Part shown: in pieces, positions 1 to 11,247 of the stretch
Position numbering within the stretch: the first letter of the stretch is position 1
How the letters are laid out: the number at the start of each line of letters is the position of its first letter
DNA from: Vermamoeba vermiformis
Taxonomy: Eukaryota; Tubulinea; Echinamoebida
DNA: 64,000 nucleotides
Reading direction: 5' to 3'
Assembly (NCBI GenBank): GCA_045837725.1
Contig: JBEWZL010000272.1
Span: forward strand, 62,001-126,000
Made by a program: the position numbers and the translations under genes
The notes under the pieces: model-generated
The model's input: only the letters and a program-made list of their open reading frames with translations
Told to the model about the DNA's origin: nothing
Database searches by the model: none

Positions 1-3000
1 TCTCTCCGAAACCAAACAATCGGTCGGTATCTACTGGGCCAATCTCTCCACTTGTAAATATTCAACTGCCTCCCGTGGCCCCGCGTAAAGTTGCATCAGT
101 GTCGCCTCCTGGCTCGGGAGAATTTGCTGCTGCTGCACGCGATGCAAAAGCCAACAATAGTGCACAAGCGTCTGTTCCTCCCCCTACAGCGCCACGTAAA
201 GTTGGAGTGGCCGTAGAGAGCGGACCACCAAAGGTGTCACCTGTCCCACCTCCAACCGCGCCTAGAAATATACCCAGCACGCCCACAGACCCACGACCGC
301 TATCAATGTCACCCTCAACAACAAGACACGCTCTCACTGTAGACTCACGCCCAGCATCAACGTCTCCATCACTGCCAAGAAACAAGCCCGCAGCAGTTCC
401 CCCTCCGACTGCGCCAAGGAATATACAAAGCACTGAACAACGACCAATGTCTCCACCACCAACAAGAAATACACCTAACAACAGGCCCGAAACACCGCCT
501 CCCGCACCACCTGCCCTAAGAGACTCTACGCCCAAACTTACCGTGCTACTGACCTCGCCTCAAAATTCAAATGACAGCGACAAGTCTCCATTACCCCCGC
601 GTGAAGGCAATGTACCACCCCCAGTCGCTCCGCGAGTAAATGCTACGCAGATCCAAACAACAACCGAGGAGCTACCTACAGTACCCTCCCGGAACCTACC
701 CGTCTCGAATAACAGTGCTACGACCAGACCCATGTCACCTGTTCTGGGTCGAAATAATCCTGCGGCTGCAGCGAAAAAATCAAGCAATCCGTCGACCCCA
801 TCATCTTCGGGAGAGTTTGTCATTCCTAAATCCAACAGTGGACCCACGATACCGCGCGTCAATACTCCGCCACCTGTTGCTCCAAGAACCACGGGAGATG
901 CACCCTTAAATCCAACAACAGTCATCGACCAACCGCCTAAAACTACTGTTCTGCCTCCTGTCGCCCCGAGGAAGGTTGGAGAGCGTGTCGCTACAACCGA
1001 AGAAACGGACCAGCCAACAAAGATTGGTTCAAATCCCAATTTGGTACAGCCTGCCGTTCCAAAGAAAAGTTCAGAAGCGGGCACTGAGTCTGTTGCAGCA
1101 CATAGTCACGGTGTATTAGCTAGCAGCATGCCAACTCGAAGTCAGCCGCACACTGAACTTCGATCATCCACTCCAATTACAACACCGGACAATAAGAAAG
1201 TACCTTTATCTGCTCCCTCGAAGCTTTCATCGAGTCCCGTTGTCGTTGTTCAGACTTCCCAGCCGAAAGGTCCCCCACCAGCACCACCAAAAGTACGAGC
1301 TGAACCTGAGAACGTTGGTGCGGTACCAAAGGAACCACCTCCAGCAACAAAGGAAAGCACGGAGACAACGGACAAGGAGGATGGCACTAAGCTGACCGGT
1401 CCCAGACCCAAATCCGCACCTATAAAAGTTCCAGTTATTCAGGCCAACGTGCAAAGGAAGACAGTGGACGATTCATTGTCTCCACGAAGCGTTATATCAC
1501 CGAGATCTAAATCCCCACCACTCCTCAGCCCAAGATCAATTCAAACAAACCAACAATCTGTACCAGCAATTCTAATCAACGAAGAGCCTAAACCACAGCC
1601 AGCCAGCTTCACGTACTCAAAGCCACTGGTGTCCTTACCACTTGGAGGAACTGACCAAGGAGTAACTCGCTATACTAAGAATGTTCGTCCACCAACTCCA
1701 CCACTCGAAGATGATGCATTAGACCAAGAAGATCAAGGAGTGAGTCATTATTCAAAGAACGCTCAACCGCCGAATCCACCAGAAGATGACACGCAAGACG
1801 TCAAAGATCAAGGAATCACTCGCTATTCGAAGAATGTTAGGCCACCAAGTCCGCGAGGGGACGATGATGGTCCGACAGGCTTAGCTCCTCCGGATACCGA
1901 CACGAAGCGAATATCAGTCGAAGTTGACATCGACCCAATTTCGCTCACACTATCACCAAGAACTCTGCAACAAAAAATACAAGAAGTCGATGAAGGATTC
2001 TTTTACAACGGATTAGATTACTACCTTGACCCAGAAAATCAACCAGATTTCGCCAGTGACTTTCAAGAAGCGAGAAGCAATGGCCCCACTAACTCCAATG
2101 GGACAAATGATGCCAAAGAAGCTCGAAAGTCTGCTTGGGTCAAAGTCACTAAGCCTAAGAGTATAATTTCTCCGCGAGACATCTTGACACCTGATTTGGC
2201 CAAGTAAGTAAAACCACACTGTCAAAGTTAAACTAACGATCTTTTGTATTCAGAGCACGAGGCACAATCGACCCTGATGAGGTAAGCCCATTTAATAGTC
2301 ATCAGTCCAAGTCATTACTAAGTAACGTTTAGCTACCTACACGACCCGTCTCGGTGATGATAGCGAACAGAAACATCAATGACAACGAACCTCCAGAAGA
2401 AGACAGCGGAAATGAAAATGACGCTCCACCAGGCGATGTGCCAGCTGACCCGAAGGAAGATGAAACCGACGAAAACAAGTTGGCAATGAAGGCCAAGAAA
2501 GACCTCAAAAAGATTCAAAAGTTCTTCACCAAAGTTATCCCGAAGAAGCTGGGCATTAACAAAGATAAAGAAGACAAAGACGGTGACTCGAGCGACAGTT
2601 CATCGGACAGCGAGGGCAAACAACGACCTAAAACAGTTGCTTTTGAAGACCCCACGCTGACACCGGAAGAGCGTGAAGAGCGTAGAAAACAACAAGAAGA
2701 GGAAGAGCGACATCCGCAAGGAAGAGAAAGAACGACGAAAACAAGAAAAAGAAGATTAAAACGCGAACAAAAAGAACGAGAAGAAAAGGAGAAAGAAGAG
2801 CGTGACAAAATCAAGCTAGCCGAGAAGGAAGAAAAAGATCGACTTAAACGCGAAGAGAAGGAAAAAGAAGACAAAGAAAAGGAAGAGCGAGACAAGATCA
2901 AACAAGCCGAAAAAGAGAAAGAAAAAGAGCGATTGAAGAAAGAAAAGGAAGAACGCGAAGCAAAAGAAAGAGAAGAGCGAGAAAAAGAAGCTGCGAACAA

Positions 3001-3353
3001 ACCAGCTGCGGCTCCTGTTGCGAACTTCAAGGTCGACAAGAAAGCTCGTAAGTATAACTCATTAAAGCATAAACGCGCATGTCTAACCTGATCTCGTTAG
3101 CAAACATTGCCAAAATTTTGCCAAAACTTAGTGAAGACGACGGAAATAGATTGAATCACGTAAGTCCACACCGTACGCACTACAATAAAGTTTTTTTTCT
3201 GACCTTCCTTCTCAGGCTACCGTTGATAGACCCGCCTTTAAAGGAAGACGACCGCCAACCAGGGTCCTTCGTCCCGGCATCGTCACGAGCGAAGGAGACA
3301 ATGAAATCGACGGCCAAGCTGCACCTACTCCAGCCACACCGATGGAATTTTAA
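1..3353 (+). CDS. Proline-rich PxxxPR-repeat scaffold protein (5' partial)
   Basis: The reading frame is open to the left edge of the window, so the start is missing. Exons: <1-2203, 2254-2281, 2333-3047, 3101-3159, 3216-3353; every junction keeps frame, giving about 1046 visible residues. The first two thirds is a disordered Pro/Ser/Thr-rich region with seven PPxAPR motifs (near 63, 188, 250, 400, 610, 873 and 953), each matching the PxxxPR consensus known for CIN85/CD2AP-type SH3 domains. It is followed by three repeats of the form DQGxxxYxKNxxPPxP (about 1650, 1731 and 1806). Exon 3 encodes a highly charged Glu/Lys/Arg region (about 2660-3000), probably a single long helix or coiled coil. 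No catalytic domain is visible. I infer a cortical adaptor that binds SH3 proteins. It lies head to tail with a formin, which suits an actin-related role but does not prove it. Confidence 0.75.
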
Positions 3354-3546
3354 ATGCAGCATGTATTATACTAAAATTAGCGATAAATTTTATGATAGCG
3401 CAATCGGAAACTCGATTTGAAGCACTACTAAAGGCTCGCTACAAATTAGCATTACTGCGGGCGCCCTACTCCTTATACTTTAATGTTAAGGGTTGTGGTT
3501 ATCGAATAATCAGATTGTTAGGGAGGCGTATAACTTCCGTGGGTTT

Positions 3547-3633
3547 AAAAAAAAATATATTTTTTTTTGGAGAGGGGGGGGGGTTTTGTTTAAAAAAAAA
3601 AAAAAAGGAAAGAGGGGGGAAAAAGAAAAGAAA

Positions 3634-3665
<32 letters not shown>

Positions 3666-3687
3666 GGAAAAAAAAAAATTTTTTTAG
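3547..3687. repeat. Homopolymer-rich A/G/T tract
   Basis: About 140 bp made almost wholly of runs of A, G and T, including A-runs of 13 or more and G-runs of 9-10. It sits in the 415-bp gap between the proline-rich gene and the formin, where I see no gene. Such a mix of A and G runs is typical of a collapsed or poorly called low-complexity stretch, so its true length and sequence are doubtful. Confidence 0.85.
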
Positions 3688-3768
3688 GATTGTTAGCACA
3701 AAATTCTTATCTCTTTTTCGTTGGTCATTTTAGTTCTTTTAACCGACGGATCAACATACGGGCGCAAA

Positions 3769-6700
3769 ATGGAGTCCTCAACCTCGCCCTCCAGTGAGGA
3801 AAACAAATCTGCGGATACGTCCAAATTACAAAAGGGAGCGAATTTGCTCTTTGACGCTCTGAAAAAAGAAACAATTAAGCAAAAGAATGACGAGGTAATC
3901 GATTCTTATCGTATTGGCTTAGCCCACTGGAATTCTGGATCGGACTTTAAATTTCTAAATTTAAAAAAATCTAATTTAATTCTAATAATATTGCAGATTC
4001 TACGATTAAATGAACGCATCAAAGAACTCGAAGAAGAAAATAGACAAAAAGATAGCAAAATATCTATGTATAAAGATCTGTTCCAGCGCTACAGAGATCG
4101 ATTAGCCGACGTTAATGACAGTGATGTGGATAAAGTAATATTAATATCACGCTTATAAGCCATTATTAATCTTGTTTCAGTTAGTGGAGGAAACTACGGA
4201 TTGGGGCGCAGTTAGGCAAACAATTCAAGTAGGTGTCTTTAGTGATTAGATTAAACTATATCTAACCCGATTTAAAATATAGAGTTTGGCCTTTGCATTC
4301 CCTAAGCTTGGTAACGCCGCTGCTCCGAGTTCTGAAATTGCCGAAACGCCCGAGACACCCAAATCCACTGCCGAGACGACGGACAATACTACCGACACTC
4401 CTAGCGAGCAGCCAAAGAAGATTGGTGGCTGGGGCAAAATTAATATCGCAAAACTCACAAAAGTAAATTTCGATCCCCGTGTGCTCGCTCACCCGATCTA
4501 ACCGTTCAACTTCTTAGCAAAATGCAGAAGCCTCACCCAAGAGTCCCAGCGGTGAGTTCCAAGCCCCTCAGACACCTACGTCGGAAGCACTCGCGGAGGA
4601 GAAGACTCCCGAGCAGTGCATTGGCATTCTCAATGTTGGACTTCCTTCCATGGCAGTGCTGATTGACCTCGTTAAAACACTCAACAACGGTGACGAAGAG
4701 TTCCTGTCTGACTTCTTGAAGGTACGTCGAGTCGATTTAACGCTGAACTAACTCCTGCTAGTTGGGTGGTCTGAGCGCTATTGCTTCGTGCTTGAACCGA
4801 TTTGAATCTCGTCCCAGCTTGTCGTTCGATCAAATTGTCGCTGAAACTCAACTCATTCAATGCATTCGCGTAAGTTTCACCTAAGATTAAGTACAGTTGT
4901 AATATCCTGACCTCGTGCCCAAGGCTGTCATGAACAACGACAACGGCATGAAAGCTGTCATCGCACAAGACTCCAGTGTTCTTGAAGACTTGTTGCCTGT
5001 GACGTTCAAATCTAAGAACAACTTGATGAAGAGTCAGTTCTTGAGCTTCATGGCCGCTGTCACAGTGTACAGTGAAGCAGGCTACAGAGTCATTCGCGAC
5101 GCGTTCGAATCGATCCCCGTCTCCATTCGATTCAAGTCTCCTATTCACACGTTGATGCACGAGTCAGGTACGAGCAATATCCAATGTGTCGTTAGCAGCT
5201 CCTAACAGCACCGTTCTATAGATACTATTGTGGCTACGGCCATCATGTCATTAATCAACGCGTACCTGTTGAAGACGAGTGACATCAGCGAAAGAATTTC
5301 AATGAGAAACTACTTGTTGCACGAAGAACTTGACGCAGCCATTGCTCGCATCAAAGCCGATGAAATCATGATGAAGGATGAAGATTTGGCCGTGCAAATT
5401 CAAGTCTTCGAAAACGCAGCTGCCCGTGACTTACAAGTGCGTAGACTGTCCACTTATGCCATTTTTGTTATTGACTCGTGCGTTTAGGACGTTGACAGTT
5501 TGAGCCACGTGGAAGGCATCGACTTGAACGATCCAAAGTCCATCTTTGAGTACTTGTTGATGCAATTGAAGGCACACGAACAAGACGGTTCTTTGTTGAA
5601 TATCTTGCAACACTTGCTGCTGGTCCCTCAAACTGACCTCGGGACCTCGAAAGAGATCTGGCACTTTATTGAAAAGGCCATTCACAAGGCCACCGCCGTC
5701 AAGTCCAAGGACGACTTGAAGAAGATCAGCTTGAAGGAGTTGCACGCTCTCGTCAAGGCCAATATTAGCGGTGAGAACAAGCACAAGGACACTGCCGCCA
5801 CTGAAGCACCCAAGCCACAAGAGTCCACTGCTACTGAGACCAAGACAGAAACACCTGCAGTGGTTGAGACTGCTCCTCCTCCACCTGGACCACCTCCTCC
5901 ACCTCCTGGTGGTGAAGTTGTCGATGCCCCGCCACCTCCTCCTGGCCCTCCCCCACCACCAGGAGGCGGTGACATTCCTCCTCCTCCACCAATGATAGGC
6001 GGTCCTCCTCCACCACCCGGCACAGGTCTCTCTTTGAAACGTAAGTACCAACACGTGTTGCTGCTGTACAGTACAATTCCTCTAACGAATTTACAGCCGC
6101 TGGCAAGAAACAACCAAAACCAGCTACCAAGTTAAAGCCACTGTTCTGGGCCAAGTTCAACGCTCAAGTACGTCGTTAAAATAACGTTATACAGGACTAA
6201 CCATTCCTTTAGAGTTCAGAGTTTTGGAAAGAAATCAACGATGAAAAAGTTAAGCTGGACACGGCGACATTCGAGAGTCTCTTTGCTGCCAAGAGTGCGA
6301 ACAGCGGCACCTCGAACAAGCCTGGTAAGGACGCTTAATGCACACCTGTGAGCCAATCCTGACTCCTATTGCAGAAGAACAAAAGGAAAAGAAGCCAACT
6401 GTCGTTAACTTGCTCGATGCACGACGAGGCAACAACATGGGTAAGTACTTTATTCACGATACCATATTTGAAGTGGTATTAATGCTTGCTTTAGCTATCA
6501 TTCGCACACAGTTCAAGCAGTTCAAGACGGACGAAGAGATCGCTCAAAAGATCCGTGACGGTGACACGAGCATTCCTGTTGAAGGTCTCGAGGCCTTGCT
6601 GAAGTACGCGCCCACAGCTGAAGAAATTGAGACTTTGCGTGGATACACCGGAGAGTTCTCTATGCTCGGCCGTGCTGAACAATTTGCCCTGGTCGTACGT

Positions 6701-7946
6701 TACCATTCTGAAGTTCGGTCACGCGCTAACATTTCCTTATTTGGTAGTTGATGACTGTTCCCAAGCTGACCTCCAAGCTCGAAGGTCTGATTTTGAAAGA
6801 AGAATTTGATTACAGACTTGCAAAGCTTGACAAAGATATCGCGTGCCTGCGAGCTGCTTGCGATGAAATTTTCACGAACGCGAAGTTCAAGCACGTGCTC
6901 GAAGTGCTGTTAGCAATGGGCAACTATTTGAACGCAGGCACGGTGCGTGGCGGTGCCTATGGATTCAAGCTCGAAGTGTTGAAGAAGATTGCTGACGTCA
7001 AGACCTCGACGCCTCCCATCATCACCCTCATGAACTACCTCGTGGAATACATCGTAAGTTGCCAAATGACACCTCCCAATATTCGTGACCTGACATTTTG
7101 TACAGGAAAAGCACGACAAGAACTTGCTTGACTGGCGCACGGACTTGACGCACTTGGAGGAGGCACTGAGCTGTACGTGTATCTCTCCATTATCTTATAC
7201 ATTCTAACGTTGTTAGTGAGCTTGAGCGAGACCAAGGCAGAGCTAGAAACACTGACGAACAAAGTTGAGAAAGCTTCAAACGAGTTACAGAACGCGGATG
7301 AAGAGGACAGTGCATCCAAGTACAACACGAAGATGGAGGTACGTTATAAATAATGATCGATTAGACGATACTAATGTTACGAATAGTCGTTCTTGTCACG
7401 TGCCAAGTTTGAAATCAACGAGGCGAAAGAGAAGTTCAGTGAACTGTTGACTGCCATGAAGAAGATGTCAACAGGACTAGGTGAGAGCAGTGAAGACGAT
7501 GTTTCTGAAATACTGCAACAAATCAAAGCGTTCGCCGAGAATTTTAGCGTAAGTCACAACCTTACCATGGAGCCAAATAGGAAGCTAATCTTATGCCTTT
7601 TCAGGCCGCTATTGAAGAGAACAAAAAACGACACGACAATGAAGAAAAGAAGAAGCGTCTTGAACTCGAGGCCAAGAAGCGCGAGGAAGAAGAGAAGACC
7701 AAAGCAGAGGCCAGCACCACTAATGACACGACCAAGCCTGCGAGCAGTTCGAGTGTCTTGAGTGCATTGACTGGCGGCGATAACAAGGCGAGTGCTGATG
7801 ACGTGAGAAAAGAACGTGAAGAAATGATGCGTAGACGTCGTGAACGATTGGCTAAGGGAGGAAATAAGGGTCCCGGTGTATTAGACAACTTGTTGGAGTC
7901 GCTCAAAAAGGGAAATTTTGATTCGCCCACATCCGTATCGAAATAA
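3769..7946 (+). CDS. Diaphanous-related formin (FH3-FH1-FH2-DAD)
   Basis: This is an actin nucleator and elongator of the cell cortex. Eighteen exons sum to 1087 codons: 3769-3894, 3997-4134, 4181-4228, 4283-4462, 4518-4721, 4762-4869, 4924-5167, 5222-5436, 5488-6040, 6097-6167, 6213-6324, 6375-6440, 6495-6694, 6748-7053, 7106-7172, 7217-7338, 7387-7548, 7605-7946. Residues about 1-165 hold a coiled-coil stretch (RIKELEEENRQK). FH3 follows at about 170-420 with the family motif QCIRAVMNND. FH1 at about 550-600 has PPPPPGPPPPP blocks that would bind profilin. FH2 at about 610-985 begins KLKPLFWAK and keeps GNYLNAG. The tail has a DAD-like autoinhibitory motif (VLDNLLESLKKG) after a basic RRRRERL patch, so control by a Rho-type GTPase through FH3-DAD release is expected. 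The Met at 3769 opens the first exon; no better upstream start is seen. Confidence 0.95.
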
Positions 7947-7988
7947 TTCCAAAAAGTTGTTCGCTCCGTATTTGTTTGCAATATAATG

Positions 7989-8624
7989 TTAAAATAAATT
8001 TATTATTTCATCTAGTGTATAGTTATCTGGAGTTACAAACGGCATATCATCGGCTATTCCGATTAAAATGATTTTTGGGTACCGATCCAAAAATGAAGGT
8101 ACGCGATGAGTCCTCTCTTTGATATTTTGTCTATTATTATCGATGTCTATTGTTCTAATTGGAATACAGACATTGCCGGGCTGCAAACTAGTGTCCAATC
8201 GGGCAAACATTCCAATATTCATGAAAATAAATGGTTCTCCGTTTGATTCATAATAATCTTTTGATCTGTAGCCATGCACGACTGAAAAATTATTGTGTAT
8301 TTCACCGAAAGGCTCTTCAAGCAGCTGCCAAAATGCTCGCCAACTTTTTCCTCGTGCAATTTGAATTACAATTTTCGTTTTGTGCTCTTTTGATATTAGC
8401 GCGAGATGTTCATATATATGACACAGGCTTGCAATCATCTCTTCTTCGTTGTACCCTGGTAAGGTTTGTTCTGTTGGTGTCGCTGTTCTTGTTTTATCGT
8501 CAGCTGGACTGCCGTGAAACGGTGCATCCATGGCGATTTGAATATTTACAGCACAAATGCACGATATATCGTTCTCTTCTACCTCCATAATTTTGCCGCC
8601 TTCGTAATTAATTCCAAAAGACAT
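7989..8624 (-). CDS. Uncharacterised 211-residue protein, single exon
   Basis: One uninterrupted frame begins MSFGINYEGGKIMEVEEND and ends LDEIINLF. I do not recognise the family. The composition is that of a soluble globular protein with mixed alpha/beta pattern: hydrophobic beta-like strands (IVIQIA, KIILIGIAD), a Trp-containing middle (KSWRAFWQLLEEPFG), and no signal peptide or membrane segment. The 3' end lies only about 40 bp from the formin stop, so the two genes converge and must share or overlap 3' UTRs. The lack of introns is unusual here, since most neighbours have several. It could be a divergent assembly chaperone or regulatory subunit, but that is a guess. Confidence 0.7.
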   Translation of the reverse strand: MSFGINYEGGKIMEVEENDISCICAVNIQIAMDAPFHGSPADDKTRTATPTEQTLPGYNEEEMIASLCHIYEHLALISKEHKTKIVIQIARGKSWRAFWQLLEEPFGEIHNNFSVVHGYRSKDYYESNGEPFIFMNIGMFARLDTSLQPGNVCIPIRTIDIDNNRQNIKERTHRVPSFLDRYPKIILIGIADDMPFVTPDNYTLDEIINLF

Positions 8625-8811
8625 TTTAACTGTTTCAAATAAACTAATTAGTAATAATAATAATTATGCAGTAAATTACTAATTATAATTATTTTAGAAC
8701 CCATTTTTTCTAAACAGAATTAATTGATAGAACACGCACAAATTAATTTTTTAGGTTACATCCAACAAAATAAAATCTTTAACAACTACGATGCTTACCA
8801 ATATTAACTAA

Positions 8812-9102
8812 CTATTTATTAACTATAGAGCCTTCGGGCACTGAAGAGATGTATTTTGCTTGAAACGGCGATGGTGTTGCTCGAGACGTCATTCCCGAAC
8901 AACAGTTTTTTCGTTTTCCTTCAGCAGGTAACAACAAAAGCTCAATATTCGTATAAGTAGTATTTATATTCTCTTGTAGGCGTAACCAGCGCTTTAATGG
9001 GTCGCAAGTTAGGTCTTGTGAGAAAGAAGCGCTAGTTTGCAGATGCGACGAGTAAAACATAAGTAAAGCAATGGAAGTCAATAATGAGTAAGTATTTAGC
9101 AA
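8812..9102 (-). CDS. Possible small secreted protein
   Basis: A 96-codon frame begins with a hydrophobic segment (MLNTYSLLTSIALLMFYSS) that could be a signal peptide and contains the pair CC. An alternative start at 9060 gives 82 residues and removes the overlap with the first exon of the gene on the other strand, which starts at 9071. There is no family match I can name and no intron. It sits in the 446-bp divergent gap between two well-supported genes, so it could equally be promoter DNA that happens to be open. The rest of that gap is AT-rich, with nothing else recognisable. Confidence 0.25.
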   Translation of the reverse strand: MLNTYSLLTSIALLMFYSSHLQTSASFSQDLTCDPLKRWLRLQENINTTYTNIELLLLPAEGKRKNCCSGMTSRATPSPFQAKYISSVPEGSIVNK

Positions 9103-11097
9103 ATATATATATTTGTTTTTAATTTAAGTAAATTCACGTGCTTATACTGCATCAAATTAACCTAATCTTAATAGATCTGCACGTACGGAAAACTTGCTCT
9201 GCAAACCGTTCTTGCTAAGTGAGTCCAACGAAGGAGCATTTGCCTCGTCATTCAAATTTGATTCATTTGTACTCAACACACACTTCAACAAGGAGGCAAT
9301 AGACTGGCACAAAGTATATTGTCATCAAGTTTCAACGACTCGATCTGCAGAGCAAGTCCGAGTGTATAAAACATTTGGTAAGAATACTATCATTATGATT
9401 GTTACAATTTGTTAATTACGCATTATAGACAAAAATGTAGTAGCTGCATTAGTGAAATTTCAAGGGAAGCCAGGCATCCCTCGCTTAGTTGCGTACTACA
9501 GTGAACCAACCATCAACAACGTCATGGTCTATTATGCACTAGAAGAGTACACATCAAGAACACCACAGCCTAGCTTGAGCACTGAAGACATGGTTCGTCA
9601 ACTGTTGCAAGCACTGAAGTTGATTCATGAAGAGTGTGTTGAAGTTGGAGCAATTTCATTGGCAACAATACGCTGGCAAGGTGATGAAATCAAGGTACAG
9701 CAAGAGCATCAAGCATAACTAATCTAACAACACCTTCAGTTCACATTTTGGGAGTACTCTCACTACCGAGGTGATGCATTTAATAGCACATATGTGTGTC
9801 CAACAAAGGATGTGTTTGGGGCTGGCAAAGTCATTCAAGCCTGGAGCCAGCAGTATCCTCAATGTGATCAACAGAAGCTCACTCGTTTAGCTGAAGCAAT
9901 GGTAAGAAATTTTACTAACAATGTGTGAATATGGCTCACAATTCTCTTCACTATAGACTAATCCCTGTTGTTATCGTCAAATTTCACTTGATGCAGCACT
10001 TTCTGCCCTCGATGTCCCAAGAATTATTGACCAGTACTTTGAGCAATATAGCAACATTGACAACATGACATTTGAGTATGTTCAGTTGTCCTGCATATTC
10101 AATGTTAATGTCTCTTTGACAGGGAACGGCTGAAGTGTTGTGATGAAAAGGAACTGAACTTGTACATCTGCAAACAAACTGAAGAGATGTTCACAAATGC
10201 ACCAGATATGACACATGAAGAGGCACTGAAACACATTGGAATTACCAAGTTTGACATGAAGCCCAGTTATCCACACATTTACTACAGCTATTTGGATGAC
10301 CAAGAGAATGTCATCACAAAAATTCGCTCAGCAGGTAAGCCAGAGCTGCAATCACAATATCAAGTGCTGCAACATTGTTAACTCTGATCTATGTGACCAT
10401 AGAACACATACAGAGTACATTTGGCCTTGAACTGTTCGTGTCACAACTGCTCAGCAACAAGTGTGTGCGATGTCCTGAACTGATCAAGTACCATGTGTAC
10501 AAGAATACAAAGCACCCAGAGCACAAATTCAACATTATGATGGTGTTCTTGCGCTACTCACCTCATCCACCTGAAGAGTCGAAAAACATCTTCAAGTTCA
10601 TAGCGGATCTGTTCACAGCCATCAAAGTTATGCACGAACTGCACTTAGTTCACTCAGATATTGCACCACGTAACATTGCATGGGATGACGATGGAAGAGC
10701 TGTGGTATGTACATACTATTATAGCCTCGTTGGTCCAGAAAAGTAACTTCTTTTTTGCCGCAGTTAATTGACTTTGGCAGTACTTACTTTGCCAATAGTC
10801 TCTATATGAGCACACCACTCGATTTGATGACATTTGGGCACAAAGGATTCATGCCAAACGACGAGCACCGATTTTACGCGACAGACGTTTATAGTGCAGG
10901 CAAAACGGTTGAATATTTTGCACAGCAGTGGGGTCAATGGACTAACAAGCTCGAAGACGTTGTCAAACTCATGGTAAGTTTGTGCTATTTGATCTAAGTG
11001 CTCGATGTAACTTCGCTTGTAGACTGCTGAACATTGGGCTGCAAGATGTTCGCTGAAAAGTGCAAGAAAACTACTCGAAGCGTGCGACGACGATTAA
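9071..11097 (+). CDS. Tandem pseudokinase-kinase protein
   Basis: Nine exons (9071-9087, 9175-9377, 9429-9694, 9740-9901, 9957-10075, 10123-10334, 10403-10704, 10764-10973, 11023-11097) give 521 residues. The protein holds two kinase-like lobes. The first (about residues 60-240) has the layout of a kinase fold, but where HRD/N and DFG should be it reads VGAISLATIRW and TFWEYSHY, so it lacks catalytic residues. The second (about 285-515) keeps a beta3 lysine candidate (ITKIRSA), an alphaC glutamate, the catalytic loop HSDIAPRN and a DFG (LIDFGSTY). HSD rather than HRD resembles fungal FunK1-like, aminoglycoside-phosphotransferase and small lipopolysaccharide-kinase-like families. I infer an atypical kinase regulated by its own degenerate copy. 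No transmembrane segment is seen. The start is the Met of a 17-nt first exon; the splice into exon 2 rebuilds a Glu codon. Confidence 0.85.
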
Positions 11098-11247
11098 TTA
11101 CGCTTGCTATAATTTAAATCGTAGAATAATTAATTTATGGTTGACTTAATTAGACAAGAATTGTTTTTAAGAATTTTTTGTAGAATAAACGCAAGTTTTT
11201 ATCTAACGTGTATTTACATTTGCTTGTTATTAGTCGCGTGACGTGCC

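Noticed and set aside
560-1084. Long minus-strand frame inside the proline-rich gene
   Set aside because: A shadow of the proline-rich repeats: the complement of Pro and Ala codons gives Gly-rich open frames.
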